6,048 nucleotides of DNA from positions 1-6,048 of the forward strand of contig DAOVXH010000114.1 of NCBI GenBank assembly GCA_030636255.1, in the 5' to 3' direction. The notes beneath the pieces were generated by a model that was given only the letters and a program-made list of their open reading frames with translations, was not told where the DNA came from and searched no databases. The DNA comes from Methanomassiliicoccales archaeon. Its GTDB lineage: Archaea; Thermoplasmatota; Thermoplasmata; SG8-5. Positions 5,650-6,048 of the stretch are shown here, piece by piece; positions within the stretch are counted from its first letter, which is position 1, and the number at the start of each line of letters is the position of its first letter. The translations under genes and the position numbers were made by a program.

Positions 5650-5707
5650 GCCGCAGTGGTTTAGATAGAGGGAATTTTTAATTCCCACGTGTCTAAGCCA
5701 CAGTGGC
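5650..5707. repeat. 58-base imperfect hairpin in the tRNA-Thr leader
   Basis: Outer arms 5650-5667 and 5690-5707 pair at 17 of 18 positions, counting three G-U pairs that exist only in + strand RNA; A5655/A5702 is the single mismatch. After a small internal loop, GGGAATT (5670-5676) pairs perfectly with AATTCCC (5680-5686) around TTT. It begins 12 bases upstream of the tRNA 5' end. The AT-rich core (AATTAAAAATT on the minus strand) is placed where a TATA box for the tRNA could be. It could be a promoter-region palindrome, a structured + strand RNA, or a relic of a small palindromic element. Confidence 0.6.
5692..5707 (-). repeat. 16-base copy of the tRNA-Thr 5' end
   Basis: TCTAAGCCACAGTGGC is identical to 5623-5638, the first 16 nucleotides of tRNA-Thr, in the same orientation and 69 bases upstream in transcript terms. 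It stops inside the D loop. Its first part, GCCACTGTGGC, is itself palindromic, so it also pairs with a degenerate inverted copy at 5650-5665 to form the leader hairpin. Confidence 0.75.
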
Positions 5708-5954
5708 TTTCTGTGTTTTATTGACGAAACTGTGCCAGGGCATTTCCTTGTTACATTTAAACTTTAGGGATTATGATTCAAAATTATTCCAGAAGTAAAG
5801 AAATCGGGCCACCATTACTATTTTGTTTATTTGGCGCTAACTCTTTATCATTTACTCTTCAATCCCACTTGGGCAGCCTGTGATTTCTCCATTACTAATA
5901 TGGTTTTCTTAATTTATATACTTTATGAAAGAAATAGTGAAAATAGTGAAAGTT
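5708..5954. other. AT-rich intergenic stretch, no gene recognised
   Basis: No convincing coding frame is seen on either strand; the longest candidate (36 codons from ATG 5774, +) has no ribosome site and an unremarkable product. It contains AGTATATAAATT on the minus strand (about 5911-5922), a plausible TATA element for minus-strand transcription toward the tRNA, though 250-270 bases away from it, which is long for a tRNA leader. AAATAGTGA is tandemly repeated at 5932-5940 and 5941-5949, just after the stop of the winged-helix gene. Confidence 0.5.
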
Positions 5955-6048
5955 TTACACTACCAAGTAGTTTTTACCTTTCTCTGTTAGCTCCAGCATT
6001 TTCTTTCTGCCGTGCTGCACTTCATTCACAGTTCCAAGTTCCTCAAGC
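5955..6048 (-). CDS. C-terminal fragment of a winged-helix (HTH) protein (5' end outside window)
   Basis: On the minus strand the edge frame gives LEELGTVNEVQHGRKKMLELTEKGKNYLVV and a TAA at 5957-5955. The pattern LxELGxVxEVxxGRKKxxxLTEKGxxYL is the last helix, wing and final helix of a winged-helix DNA-binding domain of the MarR/PadR/ArsR-like type: a beta-hairpin wing around HGRKKMLEL and the common LTEKGxxYL end. Only 30 residues are visible, so it could be a small transcription regulator or a larger archaeal protein that ends in such a domain. It is read toward the tRNA gene. Confidence 0.65.
   Translation of the reverse strand, partial: LEELGTVNEVQHGRKKMLELTEKGKNYLVV

Noticed and set aside
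5774..5884. 36-codon + strand frame in the right intergenic region
   Set aside because: There is no ribosome site, the product is low in charged residues and unremarkable, and it overlaps AT-rich non-coding-looking DNA.

Overview
The window looks archaeal. The main evidence is a RaSEA-type radical SAM protein of archaeosine synthesis, a modification known only from archaeal tRNA. It is supported by a tRNA-Thr gene with no encoded CCA end and a T discriminator base, TATA/BRE-like promoter elements, and T-rich terminators. Several genes have clear Shine-Dalgarno sites (GGAGG or GAGGTGA). Moderate GC with a KR/E-rich proteome would fit a euryarchaeote, possibly Thermoplasmatota-like, but the lineage below Archaea is inference only.

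Layout. 1-51 (+): the last residues of a protein cut by the window edge, resembling a PQQ-type beta-propeller repeat. 52-227: a gene-poor leader with a short uncertain reading frame that ends 4 bases before the next gene. 228-1169 (+): a stand-alone ComEC/Rec2-like metallo-beta-lactamase-fold hydrolase. 1170-1269: a convergent intergenic region with a hairpin. 4235 back to 1270 (-): a three-gene operon in the order FtsX/MacB-type permease, LolD/MacB-type ATPase, RaSEA; both junctions overlap by 8 bases. 4236-4365: a divergent promoter region. 4366-5319 (+): an AIM24-family protein with an N-terminal zinc ribbon and a Q/P/H-rich linker. 5320-5566: a convergent terminator region with several hairpins and T tracts. 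5567-5638 (-): tRNA-Thr(GGT). 5639-5954: intergenic DNA with a long hairpin containing a copy of the tRNA 5' end, then AT-rich DNA with no convincing gene. 5955-6048 (-): the C-terminus of a winged-helix protein running off the right edge.

How the genes work together. The permease and ATPase together form a complete MacB/FtsX-type ABC module, probably acting on a substrate at or in the membrane (mechanotransmission or export). RaSEA is co-translated with them but works in tRNA modification, so the link is probably co-expression rather than a shared pathway. The AIM24 gene is divergent from this operon and probably shares its AT-rich promoter core. No complete multi-gene novel system is evident. 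The most unusual features are the fragments of the tRNA-Thr gene on both sides of it, the 58-nt hairpin in its leader, and the zinc-ribbon/QPH-linker/AIM24 architecture.
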